Assembly: GCA_001314905.1 (NCBI GenBank)
Contig: LJZT01000045.1
Location: 1 to 33,809 of the forward strand
DNA: 33,809 bases
Direction: 5' to 3'
Source: Phormidium sp. OSCR
GTDB taxonomy: Bacteria; Cyanobacteriota; Cyanobacteriia; Cyanobacteriales; Geitlerinemataceae
Shown in pieces: positions 16,697-24,814 of the stretch; positions within the stretch are counted from its first letter, which is position 1; every line of letters begins with the position of its first letter. Under the pieces are notes generated by a model. It made no database searches and was not told where the DNA came from. It was given only the letters and a program-made list of their open reading frames with translations. A program made the translations under genes and the position numbers.

Positions 16697-17977
16697 ATGT
16701 CTAAAACAACTTCTTACCAACCCGCCAAATCTGACCATCGTCCTAATAAAACCGGAGCCACAGAAGCCATGACTGCCCAGACAGATGCCCCATCAAGCAT
16801 GAGTAATTCTAGTCTCGAAGAGAGTGAATTAGACGCCACATCGGGCATGGAAGTGGAATACGCCGAAGCCGATGAGTCCATTCGTGGACACCGAACCACC
16901 ACCGATCTGGTGCGGTTGTATCTTCAAGAGATCGGCAAAGTCAACCTATTAGGACGAGATGAAGAAGTCTCCGTCGCCCAGAAAGTGCAGCGATACGTCA
17001 GCCTGCTGGAGGTGCGACAGACCGCAGCCGAGGCGGGGGATGAGATCATGCAGCAATATGTGCATCTTATGAACGCCCGCGATCGCCTCAGTTCCCAACT
17101 TGGCCATCGTCCCTCCCTCGAACGCTGGGCCAACGAAGCTCAGATTCGGGTCTGTGACCTCAAACCCACCCTCAGTCAAGGTAAACATCATTGGGCTAAC
17201 CTAGCAGACATCTCCGTCGAAGAACTCGAAACCATCCAAACCGAGGGAGTTTATGCCAAGGCCCATATGATTAAGGCCAATTTGCGGTTAGTGGTCTCCG
17301 TCGCCAAGAAATACCAAAAACGAGGTCTCGAACTCTTAGATCTGATTCAAGAAGGAACCATCGGCTTAGAGCGAGCCGTCGAAAAATTTGACCCCACCCG
17401 AGGCTACCGATTTAGCACCTACGCCTACTGGTGGATTCGCCAAGGAATTACCCGAGCCATCGCCACCCAAAGTCGAACCATCCGCCTCCCGGTTCACATC
17501 ACCGAAAAGCTCAACAAAATCAAAAAAGCCCAACGTCAGTTCTCCCAAGACAACGGTCGTACCCCCACCATCAACGACATCGCCGAAGAACTCGACATGA
17601 CCGCCGAACAAATCCGGGAAGTCATGTTACGCGTTCCCCGCTCCATCTCCCTCGATGCCAAAGTGGGTAAAGAAAAAGACACCGAACTCGGAGATCTCCT
17701 CGAAACCGATGACGCATCCCCCGAAGACTTGTTAGTGCGTGAATCCCTACAACGGGAATTGCAACAACTCCTCGCCGACCTCAGCAGTCGGGAACGGGAC
17801 GTCATCCGTTTACGCTATGGACTCGGCGGAGAAAGCCCCTACTCCTTAGCCGAAATCGGTCGGGCTTTGGATCTCTCCCGCGAGCGAGTGCGTCAGATTG
17901 AAGCCAAGGCCTTGCAAAAACTGCGTCAACCCAAACGACGCAACCGAGTTCGGGATTTCTTGGAAGCCTTAGGTTAG
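16697..17977 (+). CDS. RNA polymerase sigma factor, RpoD/SigA family, group 2
   Basis: This sigma-70 protein has 426 residues from ATG 16697; a TTG 15 bases earlier is in frame but less likely. It directs RNA polymerase to promoters. The first about 60 residues are Ser/Thr/Glu-rich and unconserved. Region 1.2 is TTDLVRLYLQEIGKVNLLGR. Region 2 runs from NLRLVVSVAKKYQKRGLELL through STYAYWWIRQGITRAIA, the core-binding, -10 and melting parts. Region 3 follows from IRLPVHI, and region 4.2 ends with LSRERVRQIEAKALQKLR for the -35 box. The spacer between 1.2 and 2 is longer than in primary SigA, which suggests a non-essential group 2 factor, possibly SigC-like; I do not assign the letter. Confidence 0.93.
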   Translation: MSKTTSYQPAKSDHRPNKTGATEAMTAQTDAPSSMSNSSLEESELDATSGMEVEYAEADESIRGHRTTTDLVRLYLQEIGKVNLLGRDEEVSVAQKVQRYVSLLEVRQTAAEAGDEIMQQYVHLMNARDRLSSQLGHRPSLERWANEAQIRVCDLKPTLSQGKHHWANLADISVEELETIQTEGVYAKAHMIKANLRLVVSVAKKYQKRGLELLDLIQEGTIGLERAVEKFDPTRGYRFSTYAYWWIRQGITRAIATQSRTIRLPVHITEKLNKIKKAQRQFSQDNGRTPTINDIAEELDMTAEQIREVMLRVPRSISLDAKVGKEKDTELGDLLETDDASPEDLLVRESLQRELQQLLADLSSRERDVIRLRYGLGGESPYSLAEIGRALDLSRERVRQIEAKALQKLRQPKRRNRVRDFLEALG

Positions 17978-17988
17978 AAGCCTCAGCC

Positions 17989-19239
17989 TTAAACCGGGGT
18001 CGCCAGTAAATCCTCAAGTTTGCCCAAAAACGCATCAGCTTGGTCAAACCAAAATTCTGCGTTCCAGTAGACAAAACAACTGGTTTCGCAGACGAGGAGG
18101 AGTTGGCGAGCCTCATCCCAACTTGGGTCTCCTGGAGCGGCTTGTTCAGCAACCCGACGACTGAGAGCCTCAATCCTGAGGGCGATCGCTTGACGGCGAT
18201 CGCCCTCATTCCAGCTATTATGGCCACCAATCCAAGAGCCACCCGTTGTATTTAGAGACACCGCAGTTGGTGTTTGTCCGTCGAGGTGGCGATCGAGATA
18301 TTGGCTCACCGTTAGCATCTCCACATCCGCCAACTGGGGCATCATCTCCACCAACGGCACAAACGTATTCTTAAAATACTCAAACATCATCACATTGCCG
18401 TTTTCCCCATCTGAAGTTGGCACAATCAACGGGGGTCCAGAAAGCTGTTCGCGCTCAAACACCTCTAAGCGATAGCGGATATCATTCAAACAACCATCCG
18501 CATTATGGCCACTTTGCTGACGGATGCCCATATCCGTATCCCGAACCACACAGAGGATGCTTTCCGTCTCTGCGTCCCCCTGCACCCGTAACTCATGGAC
18601 TTGATTTTCCAACTGAGGCGTCGTCCAACCCTCTGGCCGAGACAAGGCTGACGCCGGCAGAATCAGCCACTCATAGCCACAGCGTTTGAGAAGTCGGATC
18701 AAGGCGATCGCCCGTTGAGGCTCTCCCATCATCCCCATTTCCGGCAACCAAAACCCCTTCACTCGCTCCAGGGCCGCCGCTCCAAACAAATCTCCAAAAA
18801 CCTGTTTCCAACCCATAATCTGGGCTTCCCAGTCCCGTTCCGGTGTCGTCGGGAAATAGCAGTGACTATAAGCCGTTCCCGCAAACTCGATCGCCTCAGG
18901 ATACTCATTGAGAACCTCTCGCCACAGAGCAATCACATCCCCAAGGGGTTCTCCATCCACATGGCGATTGGCAAACGTTCCATCCCCAGAAAGTTTCGCC
19001 AACTCTTCGAGCAAAACTCCCGAATAGTCCACCATCATGCGCGGCTGAAGTCCCCGTTGAGACAAGTCCCGGGCATACTTGGCCGGATTCTTATAAGCCT
19101 GAGCAAACCACTGCGCATTCCAGCCTTCCTCTGAATTGGGATCACCGTTAAGCATTTTCTCAAGATTCCCCAGCGGCTGATGATTCCACCAGATCGGGGG
19201 TTGGTGCATATGGAGCCAGGGGACAAAAATTGCGTTCAT
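17989..19239 (-). CDS. Glycoside hydrolase family 57 protein
   Basis: GH57 enzymes are retaining alpha-glucan hydrolases, branching enzymes or glucanotransferases with a (beta/alpha)7 barrel. From ATG 19239 the protein has 416 residues. Visible are the start VPWLHMHQPP (with the His pair of the first strand), GFWLPEMG with the probable nucleophile E167, and TSDGENGN with D277 as a candidate acid/base. It is likely cytoplasmic (no signal peptide) and may act on glycogen. An upstream extension of the frame to 19350 is only translated heptad repeat and is excluded. The gene converges on the sigma factor gene with an 11-bp gap. The exact reaction cannot be read from the sequence. Confidence 0.88.
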   Translation of the reverse strand: MNAIFVPWLHMHQPPIWWNHQPLGNLEKMLNGDPNSEEGWNAQWFAQAYKNPAKYARDLSQRGLQPRMMVDYSGVLLEELAKLSGDGTFANRHVDGEPLGDVIALWREVLNEYPEAIEFAGTAYSHCYFPTTPERDWEAQIMGWKQVFGDLFGAAALERVKGFWLPEMGMMGEPQRAIALIRLLKRCGYEWLILPASALSRPEGWTTPQLENQVHELRVQGDAETESILCVVRDTDMGIRQQSGHNADGCLNDIRYRLEVFEREQLSGPPLIVPTSDGENGNVMMFEYFKNTFVPLVEMMPQLADVEMLTVSQYLDRHLDGQTPTAVSLNTTGGSWIGGHNSWNEGDRRQAIALRIEALSRRVAEQAAPGDPSWDEARQLLLVCETSCFVYWNAEFWFDQADAFLGKLEDLLATPV

Positions 19240-19249
19240 AGGATTAAAG

Positions 19250-19333
19250 AAGGGAACAGGGAATAGGGAACAGGGAACAGGGAATAGGGAATAGGGAACA
19301 GGGAATAGGGAATAGGGAATAGGGAACAGGGAA
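19250..19333. repeat. Heptanucleotide tandem repeat, YAGGGAA x 12
   Basis: Twelve 7-bp units of (T/C)AGGGAA, the first slightly degenerate, run without interruption just upstream of the GH57 start. They belong to the short tandemly repeated (STRR-like) class known from cyanobacteria. G-triplets recur every 7 bases on the plus strand, a spacing compatible with G-quadruplex formation. Confidence 0.9.
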
Positions 19334-19348
19334 GCGGGTGCATTGCCC

Positions 19349-19383
19349 ACTATTAACTATTCACTATTAACTATTAACTATTA
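19349..19383. repeat. Heptanucleotide tandem repeat, ACTATTA x 5
   Basis: Five 7-bp units of ACTATTA (one ends in C) follow the YAGGGAA tract after a 15-base spacer. The last three bases are the stop codon of the ACT-domain gene on the minus strand, so the array stops exactly at the coding boundary. Confidence 0.9.
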
Positions 19384-20103
19384 ACTGCCTCCTAACAGTC
19401 GTTGGCGAACACTTTCGGCAATTTGGTTGCCGAGATAGTCAGGAATAGCGCATTCATTGGGGCCGAGGAGATAGAGAATCAACCGAGTTCGTCCTCGCCA
19501 GACGAGGAGGTTGGCGTTGACGACCAGTAAATCCTCCTGCCAGATGGCATACATTACCTTATAGAATAACCCCGGTTGGTTATCCGCTTCGATGAGCAAG
19601 GCCGGAAGATGGAAAACCGGGTCTACATAGAACTCCGTTTCCACATCTTCTAAACCCGCATCGAGGTTAAACTCCACCGCCAACATCTCTTCGACTTCAA
19701 AATGTCCCGCCAGAGCTTCCCGAACCGCCCGGGCCACATTATCCGCCGTTTTTTCCGTCAACGCCTGGCCCCCCCGAGAGACAATTAGCTTGACAAATAC
19801 CAACATTGGGGGTGCGATTTGGCCATAGAGACTGAGGCTGTGAATCGTGAGTCCGTAGGCGGCCAAAACCCCAAAAATATCGCTGAGTAGAAATGACTGA
19901 TTGCGGTAAGCAAAATGCAGGGCGCTTTTTGAGCCTTCCTGACGTAACTCAATGACTGCTTGTCGGGTTTTGTAGAGGTGATAGGCCAATTTCAGATTTT
20001 GCAGTTGGATCTCGCTGCTGACAAACTGCTCATAAAACTGGGGAAAAGCCCGATTGAAGCGCTTTAGGAGATCGAGAGTGGATGATTTTAAGCCCGCAGC
20101 CAT
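19381..20103 (-). CDS. ACT-domain protein, GlnD C-terminal-like
   Basis: The protein has 240 residues from ATG 20103; a GTG two codons earlier (20109) is also possible. Two ACT-like beta-alpha folds can be traced. One is around ALHFAYRNQSFLLSDIFGVLAAYGLTIHSLSLYG; the other is around LLIEADNQPGLFYKVMYAIWQEDLLVVNANL, whose NQPGLFYKV is the classic ligand-loop pattern of ACT domains in GlnD and (p)ppGpp synthetases. No enzyme domain is attached, so it may be a stand-alone amino-acid or nitrogen sensor. Its role is unknown. It is divergent from the GNAT gene, sharing a 293-bp promoter region that contains three HIP1-like sites. Confidence 0.75.
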   Translation of the reverse strand: MAAGLKSSTLDLLKRFNRAFPQFYEQFVSSEIQLQNLKLAYHLYKTRQAVIELRQEGSKSALHFAYRNQSFLLSDIFGVLAAYGLTIHSLSLYGQIAPPMLVFVKLIVSRGGQALTEKTADNVARAVREALAGHFEVEEMLAVEFNLDAGLEDVETEFYVDPVFHLPALLIEADNQPGLFYKVMYAIWQEDLLVVNANLLVWRGRTRLILYLLGPNECAIPDYLGNQIAESVRQRLLGGS

Positions 20104-20396
20104 AGTCACCGTTAACTGAACTTATGAAGAGAATTGACGCTTGTGGACGCTGGTGGGTGCGATCGCCCACTCGGGGTGTTACTGCCATGTCGGGTGAATC
20201 CCCCATACACTTGCTATCTATCCTGAGCCTCAGGAGAAGACGCTACTCTACTTTAGGCGATCGCCCGAGCCTGGAAATTCAATCACTCGAATTTATTGGA
20301 AATTGACGGGTCTAACGGACATTCCCCGGATATAATGAACCATACCGGGCATCCGTCCAGCCCGAAACCGTCTAATCAGCACGCTACGACACCTGC

Positions 20397-20927
20397 ATGG
20401 GTTTTTGGAAAAGCATTTTTAGCAGTTCGGATTCGGCTTCCCCATCGCCGAACGCGATCTCCTTGGAGGAGTATTCAGCACCCGGAATGAGCGATCGCCT
20501 CGGGACCCAAAGCCGAATCTACTTTAGTACCGATCGCCGTATCGACCTCTACGAACTCGAAGAACTTTGTGATTCAGTTGGCTGGGCTCGTCGTCCCCTA
20601 CGCAAAGTCCGCAAGGCCCTCGAACACAGTTACATGGTGGTATCCATGTGGGAAGTGCGCGGAACCCGCAAGCGGCTGATTGGCTTCGCCAGAGCGACGT
20701 CAGACTGTGCCTTCAACGCCACCGTCTGGGATGTGGCCATCCGCCCCGAATTTCAAGGCAAGGGCCTCGGCAAAGCCCTCATGAGTTATCTGATTACCAA
20801 ACTACGACGCGAAGACATCAGCAATATCACCCTCTTCGCCGATCCCCATGTGGTCAAGTTTTACGACGGCTTAGGCTTTCTGGCTGATCCCGAAGGCATT
20901 AAGGGGATGTTTTGGTATCCCAGTTAG
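20397..20927 (+). CDS. GNAT family N-acetyltransferase, Ycf52/plastid GNAT-like
   Basis: GNAT enzymes transfer acetyl from acetyl-CoA to amines. The 176-residue protein shows motif A as [20 protein letters not shown] (the Q/RxxGxG/A acetyl-CoA loop) and the C-terminal [19 protein letters not shown] with the catalytic-region Tyr. The segment [20 protein letters not shown] is characteristic of Ycf52, the cyanobacterial relatives of plastid acetyltransferases that modify lysines and protein N-termini. The substrate here is not known. The first about 30 residues are Ser-rich and variable, so ATG 20487 is an alternative start. Its TAG stop codon is the first three bases of the following heptad array. 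Confidence 0.88.
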   Translation: MGFWKSIFSSSDSASPSPNAISLEEYSAPGMSDRLGTQSRIYFSTDRRIDLYELEELCDSVGWARRPLRKVRKALEHSYMVVSMWEVRGTRKRLIGFARATSDCAFNATVWDVAIRPEFQGKGLGKALMSYLITKLRREDISNITLFADPHVVKFYDGLGFLADPEGIKGMFWYPS

Positions 20928-21071
20928 GGAATAGGGAACAGGGAACAGGGAACAGGGAATAGGGAATAGGGAATAGGGAACAGGGAATAGGGAACAGGGA
21001 ATAGGGAACAGGGAACAGGGAACAGGGAACAGGGAACAGGGAACAGGGAACAGGGAACAGGGAATAGGGAA
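20925..21071. repeat. Heptanucleotide tandem repeat, YAGGGAA x 21
   Basis: Twenty-one uninterrupted units of TAGGGAA or CAGGGAA begin with the stop codon of the GNAT gene. The same unit forms the array at 19250-19333 in the same orientation, so the two arrays flank the ACT and GNAT genes as direct repeats. Translations across it give artefact peptides only. Confidence 0.95.
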
Positions 21072-21076
21072 CAGTC

Positions 21077-21153
21077 CTTGCCTCTTGCCTCTTGCCTCTT
21101 GCCTCTTGCCTCTTGCCTCTTGCCTCTTGCCTCTTGCCTCTTGCCTTTTGCCT
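21077..21153. repeat. Heptanucleotide tandem repeat, CTTGCCT x 11
   Basis: Ten exact CTTGCCT units plus one TTTGCCT follow the YAGGGAA array after a 5-base join. The array ends 74 bases upstream of the ndhA start. Both arrays therefore lie in or just before the leader of the NDH operon. Confidence 0.95.
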
Positions 21154-21227
21154 TCTTCCCCCCATCGCCCGTTGACGGTACTATGGGAACAGTATTGGTA
21201 AGAAATCTTCATATTTTATCCGTTGAT

Positions 21228-22346
21228 ATGGAATCAGGAATCGACCTCCAAGGTAGTGTAATCCAGATACTCGGGGGCTTTGGTGTCCCGGCTGGACTAG
21301 CCAAAGTCATCTGGATGCCCGTCCCCATGCTACTGATGTTGGTGGCAGCCACCGTCGGTGTCTTAGTCACCGTCTGGCTAGAGCGGAAAATCTCCGCCGC
21401 CGCTCAACAGCGGGTTGGCCCCGAACTTGCCGGCCCCTTGGGGACATTACAACCCGTTGCCGATGGCTTAAAACTGCTGTTCAAAGAAGACATCATCCCG
21501 ACGCGGGCAGATCCCTGGCTCTTTACCATCGGCCCGGCGATCGTTGTGATTCCCGTATTTCTGTCCTACCTCATCGTGCCCTTCGGACAGAACTTGGTCA
21601 TTACCGACCTCAGTATTGGTGCTTTCCTCTGGATTGCCCTATCGAGCATTACCCCCATCGGCTTGCTGATGTCTGGGTACTCCTCCAACAACAAATATGC
21701 CCTAATTGGCGGATTGCGTGCTGCGGCACAGTCTATTAGCTACGAAATTCCTCTGGCGTTGTCTGTGTTGGCGATCGTCTTGATGTCGAATAGCCTCAGT
21801 ACCATCGACATTGTCAACCAACAAGCCGACTACGGCATCCTCAGTTGGAACCTCTGGCGACAGCCGGTGGGCTTTGTCATCTTCTGGGTAGCCGCCCTCG
21901 CTGAAACCGAGCGTCTTCCTTTTGACCTCCCTGAAGCCGAAGAAGAACTTGTCGCGGGCTATCAGACTGAATACACGGGTATGAAGTTTGCCCTGTTTTA
22001 CCTCGGGTCTTACGTTAACCTAGTTCTTAGCGCCCTGCTGGTATCGGTCTTTTACCTCGGCGGCTGGAGTCTCCCCATCCCCGTCGAAACCCTAACCCAG
22101 TGGCTTGGAGTCGATGAATTTTCTCCTGTCGTACAGGTTATTACCGGTTCCTTGGGAATCACCATGGTTCTGCTGAAAACCTACCTGTTCGTCTTTTTGG
22201 CCGTTTTGCTGCGTTGGACAACCCCTCGGGTTCGTATTGACCAACTCCTAAATTTAGGCTGGAAATTCTTGCTTCCCGTCTCCCTAGCCAACTTGCTGAT
22301 TACAGCAGCCCTCAAATTAGCCTTCCCCGTTGCCTTTGGCGGCTAA
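21228..22346 (+). CDS. ndhA: NDH-1 subunit NdhA (NuoH homologue)
   Basis: This is a membrane subunit of the cyanobacterial NAD(P)H dehydrogenase-like complex, which accepts electrons from ferredoxin, reduces plastoquinone and pumps protons; NdhA forms the quinone-site base beside the peripheral arm. ATG 21228 ([10 protein letters not shown]) gives 372 residues, the standard length. An in-frame upstream extension consists of translated CTTGCCT repeat and is excluded. Typical segments are [49 protein letters not shown] and the acidic loop [25 protein letters not shown]. About eight membrane helices are visible. It is the first gene of ndhA-I-G-E. Confidence 0.98.
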   Translation: MESGIDLQGSVIQILGGFGVPAGLAKVIWMPVPMLLMLVAATVGVLVTVWLERKISAAAQQRVGPELAGPLGTLQPVADGLKLLFKEDIIPTRADPWLFTIGPAIVVIPVFLSYLIVPFGQNLVITDLSIGAFLWIALSSITPIGLLMSGYSSNNKYALIGGLRAAAQSISYEIPLALSVLAIVLMSNSLSTIDIVNQQADYGILSWNLWRQPVGFVIFWVAALAETERLPFDLPEAEEELVAGYQTEYTGMKFALFYLGSYVNLVLSALLVSVFYLGGWSLPIPVETLTQWLGVDEFSPVVQVITGSLGITMVLLKTYLFVFLAVLLRWTTPRVRIDQLLNLGWKFLLPVSLANLLITAALKLAFPVAFGG

Positions 22347-22392
22347 ATTGCCCCCTTGGGACACACCAATCACGACTATACGAGAGAACACC

Positions 22393-23022
22393 ATGCTGAA
22401 GTTTCTCAAACAAGTAAGCGACTACGCCAAAGATTCATTTCAAGCGGCCAAGTACATTGGCCAAGGATTAGCAGTGACCTTCGACCATATGGGTCGTCGC
22501 CCCGTTACTGTCCAATATCCCTATGAAAAACTAATCCCCTCGGAACGCTATCGAGGTCGGATTCACTTTGAGTTTGATAAGTGCATTTCCTGTGAAGTCT
22601 GTGTGCGGGTTTGCCCTATCAACCTGCCGGTGGTGGACTGGGAGTTCAATAAAGAACAGAAGAAAAAGAAACTCAACCACTACAGTATTGATTTTGGGGT
22701 CTGTATCTTCTGCGGTAACTGCGTGGAATACTGCCCCACCAACTGTTTGTCCATGACCGAAGAGTATGAACTCAGTGCCTACGATCGCCACGAACTCAAC
22801 TACGACAACGTGGCCCTGGGACGTTTACCGGAAAAAGTAACCCTCGATCCGATGGTACAACCGATGCGAGAACTGGCATACTTACCCAAGGGTGTGACAG
22901 ATCCCCACGATTTACCGAAGGGATCTCAACGTGCGGGCCGTCGTCCTGAAGACATCCTCGAAGAAATCGAGGCGGAAAAGGCAAAGCGGGAAACAGCTAG
23001 TGCCGAATCCGAGAAAAACTGA
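22393..23022 (+). CDS. ndhI: NDH-1 subunit NdhI (two 4Fe-4S clusters)
   Basis: NdhI carries clusters N6a and N6b on the peripheral arm and passes electrons from ferredoxin toward plastoquinone. ATG 22393 ([16 protein letters not shown]) gives 209 residues; an open extension to 22330 overlaps ndhA and is unlike NdhI. The clusters are bound by C64, C67, C70, C74 ([12 protein letters not shown]) and C104, C107, C110, C114 ([12 protein letters not shown]). The C-terminus is the long charged tail usual in cyanobacteria ([15 protein letters not shown]). It lies 46 bp after ndhA and 119 bp before ndhG. Confidence 0.98.
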   Translation: MLKFLKQVSDYAKDSFQAAKYIGQGLAVTFDHMGRRPVTVQYPYEKLIPSERYRGRIHFEFDKCISCEVCVRVCPINLPVVDWEFNKEQKKKKLNHYSIDFGVCIFCGNCVEYCPTNCLSMTEEYELSAYDRHELNYDNVALGRLPEKVTLDPMVQPMRELAYLPKGVTDPHDLPKGSQRAGRRPEDILEEIEAEKAKRETASAESEKN

Positions 23023-23061
23023 TCCAAACCCGCGATCGCCCCATCGACGGTTGGACAACTG

Positions 23062-23086
23062 GCTGGGCGGGTTTCCCTGCCCCAGC
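23062..23086 (+). other. Hairpin between ndhI and ndhG
   Basis: GCTGGG (23062-23067) pairs with CCCAGC (23081-23086), and inside it GGG (23069-23071) pairs with CCC (23075-23077). It lies in the one larger gap of the operon. Without a T-run it may be an mRNA processing or stability element. Confidence 0.4.
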
Positions 23087-23141
23087 AAGCCCTTCCGGGT
23101 ATACCCATTGCTAAGCCTGTACGAAAATAAAGGAAAAAGCT

Positions 23142-23756
23142 GTGAATTTAGCTGAAGGCGTTCAAATCGTCTCATTTGGAATTTTAGTTGCGACGACCAT
23201 CGCCGCCGCTCTGGGCGTGGTCTTATTGGAAAACATTGTCTATTCGGCCTTCCTTTTAGGTGGAGTGTTCATCAGTATGGCTGGCTTATATCTGCTGCTG
23301 AATGCAGATTTTGTCGCCGCCGCTCAAATCCTCGTTTATGTTGGTGCGGTGAACGTGCTGATTATCTTCGCCATTATGTTGGTGAATAAAAACGAGACCT
23401 TTAAACCGATGAAAAATCCCTGGTTCCGCAAAGGAGCCACGGCTTTGGTCTGTGTCGGTCTGTTTGCTCTACTCGGTACGATGGTTCAATCGACCTCTTG
23501 GGCCGTGTTAGACACCATTGAACCGATCCCGAGTACGGCGTTGCGTCTCGGACAACACTTTTTTAGTGATTTCTTGTTGCCTTTTGAGTTGGTCTCAGTG
23601 CTGTTGCTTATCGCGATGGTTGGGGCAATTATCCTGGCTCGCCGTGAGTTTATTCCCGATTTGGATGCGGAGCAGGAGTTTGTTTTTACGCTACCAGAAC
23701 GGCCGCGAGAACCCGTTGGAGCCATTAGTGACTCCCCTGATGATTCTGATTCGTAA
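23142..23756 (+). CDS. ndhG: NDH-1 subunit NdhG (NuoJ homologue)
   Basis: This is a membrane-arm subunit next to the quinone chamber, homologous to NuoJ. The start is GTG 23142, supported by AAAGGA at 23129-23134, seven bases away, and gives 204 residues. Five hydrophobic segments are visible. The conserved GVFISMAGLYLLLNADFVAAAQILVYVGAVNVLIIFAIML contains the pi-bulge helix region of the family. The C-terminal tail after IILARREF is acidic and soluble. The gene is in canonical order between ndhI and ndhE. Confidence 0.97.
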   Translation: MNLAEGVQIVSFGILVATTIAAALGVVLLENIVYSAFLLGGVFISMAGLYLLLNADFVAAAQILVYVGAVNVLIIFAIMLVNKNETFKPMKNPWFRKGATALVCVGLFALLGTMVQSTSWAVLDTIEPIPSTALRLGQHFFSDFLLPFELVSVLLLIAMVGAIILARREFIPDLDAEQEFVFTLPERPREPVGAISDSPDDSDS

Positions 23757-23808
23757 AGGATCACTGTCCCAACTTTTGCATACTGTTTAAGAGCCTTGTA
23801 AGCGCTTT

Positions 23809-24117
23809 ATGGAACTACAACTGGAATATTTCTTACTCTTAGCCGCAGCCTTGTTTTGCATCGGTATTTATGGGCTAATTAATAGCCGGAATGCTGTGCG
23901 CGTGTTGATGTCCATTGAACTGCTTTTAAATGCAGTTAACCTAAATCTGATGGCATTTTCCAACTATTTGGATGCTGATGCTAAAGGACAAGTTTTTTCA
24001 GTGTTTGTGATCACGATCGCAGCCGCTGAAGCCGCTGTTGGGTTAGCGATTGTGTTAGCCATTTACCGCAATCGCGACACCATCGATATGGAGCAGTTCA
24101 ACTTATTGAAGTGGTGA
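23809..24117 (+). CDS. ndhE: NDH-1 subunit NdhE (NuoK homologue)
   Basis: NdhE is the small three-helix membrane subunit that links the quinone module to the antiporter-like subunits. It has 102 residues, the family standard. The buried carboxylates of the proton path are in [16 protein letters not shown] and [20 protein letters not shown], the diagnostic motifs. It lies 52 bp after ndhG and is the last gene of the group here; ndhF and ndhD are not in the window. Confidence 0.98.
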   Translation: MELQLEYFLLLAAALFCIGIYGLINSRNAVRVLMSIELLLNAVNLNLMAFSNYLDADAKGQVFSVFVITIAAAEAAVGLAIVLAIYRNRDTIDMEQFNLLKW

Positions 24118-24450
24118 GTTGCAACTGGCGATCGTCTCAATCGTTTCAATCGTTCTGAATGTTCGTTCCTCCCGTTGAAACCGTTACAACTCGACTCAGT
24201 TGGAGTCCCTGACGAGGTTTCAGCGGGAGAATTTATCGGGAGATGCTGTCTGAGAAAATTGTTGGCTGAATCTCGTCCTATTGCGAAAATTAGTAGTTAA
24301 AGATACCAAACTGAGCCTTAAATCTCGGACTTTACATAACCTTTACAAAAAATATCGAATTTAATATGGTTTCTTTACCGAATGTGTGGTCTAATCTCGT
24401 AGGGTGGAATTAGGAGGATAAAATGCCCAAGGGCGATCGCCTCCTGTTCC
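24118..24450 (+). other. Structured non-coding stretch after the NDH operon
   Basis: The 333 bases hold no clear gene before the small frame at 24423. At 24171-24182 CCCGTTGAAACC pairs with GGTTTCAGCGGG (24216-24227) over 12 positions with one G-T wobble, and encloses a smaller hairpin, CAACT/AGTTG (24187-24191 and 24198-24202). This two-level fold could terminate or stabilise the ndh transcript, or be a small RNA. Positions 24300-24400 are AT-rich and probably promote the next gene; TCTAAT (24390-24395) is a possible -10 box. Confidence 0.4.
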
Positions 24451-24464
24451 ATGTCGCCCTTTGA
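24423..24464 (+). other. Upstream 13-codon frame with a strong ribosome-binding site
   Basis: AGGAGG (24412-24417) lies five bases before ATG 24423, the best ribosome-binding site near this gene. The frame encodes 13 residues (MPKGDRLLFHVAL) and stops at 24462-24464. It overlaps the start of the Mo-nitro_C gene in another frame. It could be a leader peptide coupled to the gene, or a sign that the main start is misplaced. Confidence 0.4.
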
Positions 24465-24756
24465 TACTTTGGTAGAGAATGCCATGCTTCGTATTGTGAA
24501 CCGATTGCTTGCTCCCATCGATGGCTGGCTTGCATCCCTGGAGATCAACAGTCCACAAGTCGCTGAGGCGATCGTGCGCTTGATTCCAGCACAATGCCCC
24601 TTCGAGCGAGATATTAGCCTCTGGGGACATCACCTGTTCCATATCCCCCCCATGTGTAAACTCAACCCCCTCTACGATCGCTTCGTTGAGTTACGTTTCC
24701 GCGCCCTCTGCTACCTCGTCGATACCTGCGGTAGCGACATCAGCGCCTTCTCCTAA
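24451..24756 (+). CDS. Mo-dependent nitrogenase C-terminal domain-like small protein
   Basis: The 101-residue protein is almost entirely a Mo-nitro_C domain. Its core is VRLIPAQCPFERDISLWGHHLFHIPPMCKLNPLYDRFVELRFRALCYL, with conserved Cys residues and the CPFERD and HIPPxCKLNP motifs. These proteins are common in cyanobacteria, including ones that do not fix nitrogen, so the name does not imply nitrogenase. The function is unknown. ATG 24451 has no ribosome-binding site of its own; ATG 24484 is an alternative that keeps the domain. A short, well-initiated frame overlaps its start. Confidence 0.8.
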   Translation: MSPFDTLVENAMLRIVNRLLAPIDGWLASLEINSPQVAEAIVRLIPAQCPFERDISLWGHHLFHIPPMCKLNPLYDRFVELRFRALCYLVDTCGSDISAFS

Positions 24757-24814
24757 TCCGCTGGTTCCTTAAAGTCTTACCCGAGTCGTGAACACTGGTT
24801 CAACCAAACCCTAG

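Noticed and set aside
19240-19350. N-terminal extension of the GH57 protein
   Set aside because: The extra 37 codons are translated heptad repeat (SLFPVP-type peptide). The GH57 fold starts at MNAIFVPWLHMHQPP.
20925-21153. CRISPR-like array
   Set aside because: Units are 7 bp and contiguous, with no unique spacers, and no cas gene is in the window.
20871-21212. Repetitive minus-strand frames with EARGKRQ and SLFPVPC repeats
   Set aside because: They exist because a 7-bp repeat read in triplets gives a 21-bp peptide period without stops. There is no family similarity and no initiation signal.
21078-21227. N-terminal extension of NdhA
   Set aside because: The first part is translated CTTGCCT repeat (LASCLLP-type peptide). 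NdhA normally starts with the [10 protein letters not shown]-like segment at 21228.
24451-24756. Evidence for nitrogen fixation
   Set aside because: Mo-nitro_C small proteins are widespread in cyanobacteria without nitrogenase, and no nif gene is in the window.
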